Positions 61,739-64,000 of a stretch of DNA of 64,000 nucleotides are shown here, one piece after another. The position numbers were made by a program, and so were the translations under genes. The notes beneath the pieces are model-generated. The model was not told the origin of the DNA. It searched no databases and saw only the letters and a program-made list of their open reading frames with translations. This DNA is from Methylococcaceae bacterium. GTDB lineage: Bacteria; Pseudomonadota; Gammaproteobacteria; Methylococcales; Methylomonadaceae. The stretch lies in NCBI GenBank assembly GCA_016715325.1, contig JADKAL010000001.1, positions 372,001 to 436,000 on the forward strand, given 5' to 3'. The stretch's first letter is position 1; the number at the start of each line of letters is the position of its first letter.

Positions 61739-64000
61739 ATGGGAATATTTTCCGGTGAAAAGTTTGATGTTATGAGTAGTAAAACCTTAGTAATCGTGTT
61801 TATAGCGCTGTTTTTTCAAACGCCGGCTCGTGCTGTTGAGGTCAATGAAGTTTTACCTGTAAACAAACTTTCTACGGAATCTGTTTTGCAGTTAACGCCC
61901 GACGAGCAAACATGGCTGGAAAAACATAAGACTATTCGCATTGCTTACGACGGCAGTTTGCCGCCTTACAGTTTCGTGAACGACGAGGGTAAGATCGACG
62001 GCATTGCTCTGGAGATCATGGGGATATTAAGCCGACGATTAGGCATCGACTTTACCATTTATCCAAATTCGGATTGGACCGGTATTTACAAAGCGGCGGC
62101 TAAGCGGAAAGTCGATATTGTTGCCACCATGGTTAAAAGGCCTGACCGGGCGGAGTGGTTTACTTTTACCAAGCCCTATTTAACAAAATCGTTGGTCATA
62201 GTAACTCAGCTAGGAAATACAAATATTCATAGTCGCGACGATCTTAAAGACAAAAAAATTGCGGTTGTTAAAGGGTATCAATACGCGGAGCAAGTGGGTA
62301 ATGAATTTCCTTCGGCCAAGCGTACTTATGTCGAAACGATGTTGGATAGCTTGAAAAACGTCACATCCGGTCAAGCGGATGCTGCTATTTTGTTTTTAGG
62401 CACGGCTAATTATCTGCAAACAAAATATCAATTGAATAACTTGAAAGTAGCTGCCTTTTACGACCGTAATAGCGCTAACGAAAGTATTGCAGTGCGCAAG
62501 GATTGGCCGATCTTGCTCGATATTTTGCAGAAAGGGTTGGATTCCTTAACGGAAGAAGAGGTACAACAAATTTTCACTCGATGGATAGTCGGCGATCCTA
62601 AATTAATTTCCAATAACGCCGCTGTAACCGGTAAACAAAAAACAGAGCCGGTCGCCGAAAAACAACCAGCCGATCCCGTCGATTCCGACATTTCTGAAAC
62701 CAAGCCCGGTGTTGAAGAAATCGAACAACAACCGTCAACTAACACTACCCCGAATAGCATAACTGAAACCGGGCCGGTAGCCCAAGATCCAAAAGTCAAA
62801 ACGTTAATGATTGCCGTGTTGCTGGTGTCGGCCTTTTTCATCGTGTGGTTGATATTGTTGCGAAATCAAAAAATGCGACAACAAAGAGCCAAAAATGACA
62901 TGATGACATCGACCAGAAATCTACAATCGACGCATAACGACGTTAAGCATTTAACGATTGAGAGCCCCATCGAAAACGATGAAGAGGGGCTATTATCTCA
63001 ATTAAGGGAGACGTCCTCTTTTCCGCAAAACGAATATATTTATTATCAGCATGATTGTGAGGGCCGATTCAGTTATGTTAGTGAATCCGTCACACGCCTG
63101 TTAGGTTATTCGGAAAACGATTTTATGGAGAATTACCGGAACTACCTGACCGATAACCCTTTAAATAGAGAAATAGAGGCTTACACGGAAAACTGCATCA
63201 AAGGAAATCCCAATAAGCCTTACGAAATCGAAATAGTCGACAGCAAAGGTGTAAAACGTTGTTTAGAGGTGATGGATACCCCCGTCTATGACGGTCAAGG
63301 TCATTGTATCGGTGTCGACGGCGTTATGCATGAGGTTTTTACCCCAAAATCCGTTGACGAGATTGATCGCCGCATAGAAAACGTTATCGAAAGTAAAGAC
63401 GTCGTTAGTCTTGACATAAATGAACAAAATCAATTACTGATTCAAGTTCGTCAAGCGATTCAATCCGCAAATCTTAGCCATAAGTCATTTGCGATAATTT
63501 ATCTTTCTCTAGGACGGTTAAGACTGCTAGACGGTAGTAAGGTAAATTCTGCGCCGGAAGAAGTGCTTGCTGAAGCGAGTAAAAGGTTGTTTTCCACATT
63601 ACGGAACACGGATACGGTGGTTAAACTGGATGACAACGAATACGCTTTAATCTTGCCCGATACGGAAACCGGCGCCATAAGTCTAATTGTCGACAAAATC
63701 AGAAAAATATTGCAAATACCTTATCTTATCGGTATTTCATCGGTTGTTCTCGATGCGAATCTAGGCAGTGCAGTGTATCCGGGCGCTCATAACGATGCGG
63801 AATCCTTAATAGAAGAAGCTAAAGTTTTATTATTTACCAGCGAATCAGAAACAAATAAGCCGATTTTTCCACTCACCGAGGGGGCATTGCACGACGACAA
63901 TATTCGGATTCAGCAAGACTTGGTGGAAGCGCTCGACGCATGCAAAGTAACATTAAGGGCAAAAAGCTCTCTTAATATCAATTCTTTAAGTAGAGTTAGT
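61739..64000 (+). CDS. Membrane sensor: substrate-binding domain, PAS, degenerate GGDEF (truncated by window)
   Basis: Open to the window edge (at least 754 codons). The ATG at 61739 or, more conservatively, 61772 starts a signal peptide (FFQTPARAVEV). A bacterial extracellular solute-binding type 3 domain covers about residues 60-285 (IRIAYDGSLPPYSFVNDEGK; VKRPDRAEWFTFTKPY). A membrane helix lies near 355-378, a PAS domain near 430-535 (YYQHDCEGRFSYVSESVTRL) and a diguanylate-cyclase-like domain near 580-705 whose GGDEF box reads LDDNEY, so it is probably inactive. The beginning of a possible EAL domain follows from 720. Confidence 0.85.
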   Translation, partial: MGIFSGEKFDVMSSKTLVIVFIALFFQTPARAVEVNEVLPVNKLSTESVLQLTPDEQTWLEKHKTIRIAYDGSLPPYSFVNDEGKIDGIALEIMGILSRRLGIDFTIYPNSDWTGIYKAAAKRKVDIVATMVKRPDRAEWFTFTKPYLTKSLVIVTQLGNTNIHSRDDLKDKKIAVVKGYQYAEQVGNEFPSAKRTYVETMLDSLKNVTSGQADAAILFLGTANYLQTKYQLNNLKVAAFYDRNSANESIAVRKDWPILLDILQKGLDSLTEEEVQQIFTRWIVGDPKLISNNAAVTGKQKTEPVAEKQPADPVDSDISETKPGVEEIEQQPSTNTTPNSITETGPVAQDPKVKTLMIAVLLVSAFFIVWLILLRNQKMRQQRAKNDMMTSTRNLQSTHNDVKHLTIESPIENDEEGLLSQLRETSSFPQNEYIYYQHDCEGRFSYVSESVTRLLGYSENDFMENYRNYLTDNPLNREIEAYTENCIKGNPNKPYEIEIVDSKGVKRCLEVMDTPVYDGQGHCIGVDGVMHEVFTPKSVDEIDRRIENVIESKDVVSLDINEQNQLLIQVRQAIQSANLSHKSFAIIYLSLGRLRLLDGSKVNSAPEEVLAEASKRLFSTLRNTDTVVKLDDNEYALILPDTETGAISLIVDKIRKILQIPYLIGISSVVLDANLGSAVYPGAHNDAESLIEEAKVLLFTSESETNKPIFPLTEGALHDDNIRIQQDLVEALDACKVTLRAKSSLNINSLSRVS

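Noticed and set aside
62458..62841. Minus-strand 127-codon frame at the window end
   Set aside because: Antisense to the solute-binding sensor gene, which has clear domain content on the plus strand.
1..64000. CRISPR arrays, tRNA or rRNA genes
   Set aside because: No evenly spaced identical direct repeats with unique spacers and no cloverleaf or rRNA signature sequences were seen; the regularly spaced repeats at 51-54 kb are attC sites.

Overview
The window looks like a chromosomal segment from a gammaproteobacterium, most plausibly a methylotroph or methanotroph of the Methylococcales type. This is inferred from gene content and order: the gammaproteobacterial run rlmH-maf-rng-yhdP-nit-tldD, a DabA/NuoL/NuoM dissolved-inorganic-carbon locus, a Csp-type copper-storage protein, a DUF2380 protein beside a two-component system, and a giant RTX-type heme peroxidase. 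No tRNA, rRNA, CRISPR array or prophage was recognised.

Layout. 0.3-5.8 kb: a 1840-residue secreted heme peroxidase (minus strand), then 1.1 kb of AT-rich regulatory DNA and an orphan NarL-type regulator. 7.7-17.1 kb: a tightly packed housekeeping run on the plus strand. 17.2-18.1 kb: a DsrE-like secreted protein preceded by a good -24/-12 (sigma-54) promoter and three strong palindromes. 18.3-27.7 kb: a minus-strand operon of NuoM-like, DabA (DUF2309), NuoL-like and two more NuoM-like genes; behind it lies a SulP bicarbonate/sulfate-type permease broken by two single-base frameshifts. 30.3-32.3 kb: YajR-like MFS transporter and SSB. 32.6-35.8 kb: a UhpAB-like two-component pair divergent from a cupin and a DUF2380 protein. 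36.5-40.0 kb: an alternative sigma-70 factor followed by FtsH.

40.1-50.6 kb: a stress and envelope island (copper-storage protein, BON lipoprotein, DUF1328, coiled-coil protein, a four-gene phosphorelay ending in an NtrC-type regulator, RlpA-like lipoprotein, GlsB/YeaQ). It is bracketed by two defective, directly repeated IS3-family remnants; an IS110-family tail is attached to the second. 51.0-54.3 kb: six integron gene cassettes on the minus strand separated by attC sites, with no integrase in sight (a CALIN-type array). 54.6-64 kb: a small unknown protein, an LtaS/MdoB-type sulfatase-fold enzyme, two periplasmic proteins (one frameshifted), an OFA-family MFS transporter, a pentapeptide-repeat protein and the start of a substrate-binding/PAS/GGDEF-like sensor running off the edge.

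Four genes (SulP twice, a DUF6869-like cassette gene, a DUF4124 gene) need one-base corrections, all in or next to short A/T runs. Either these are recent lesions or the assembly has homopolymer errors; the sequence alone cannot separate the two.
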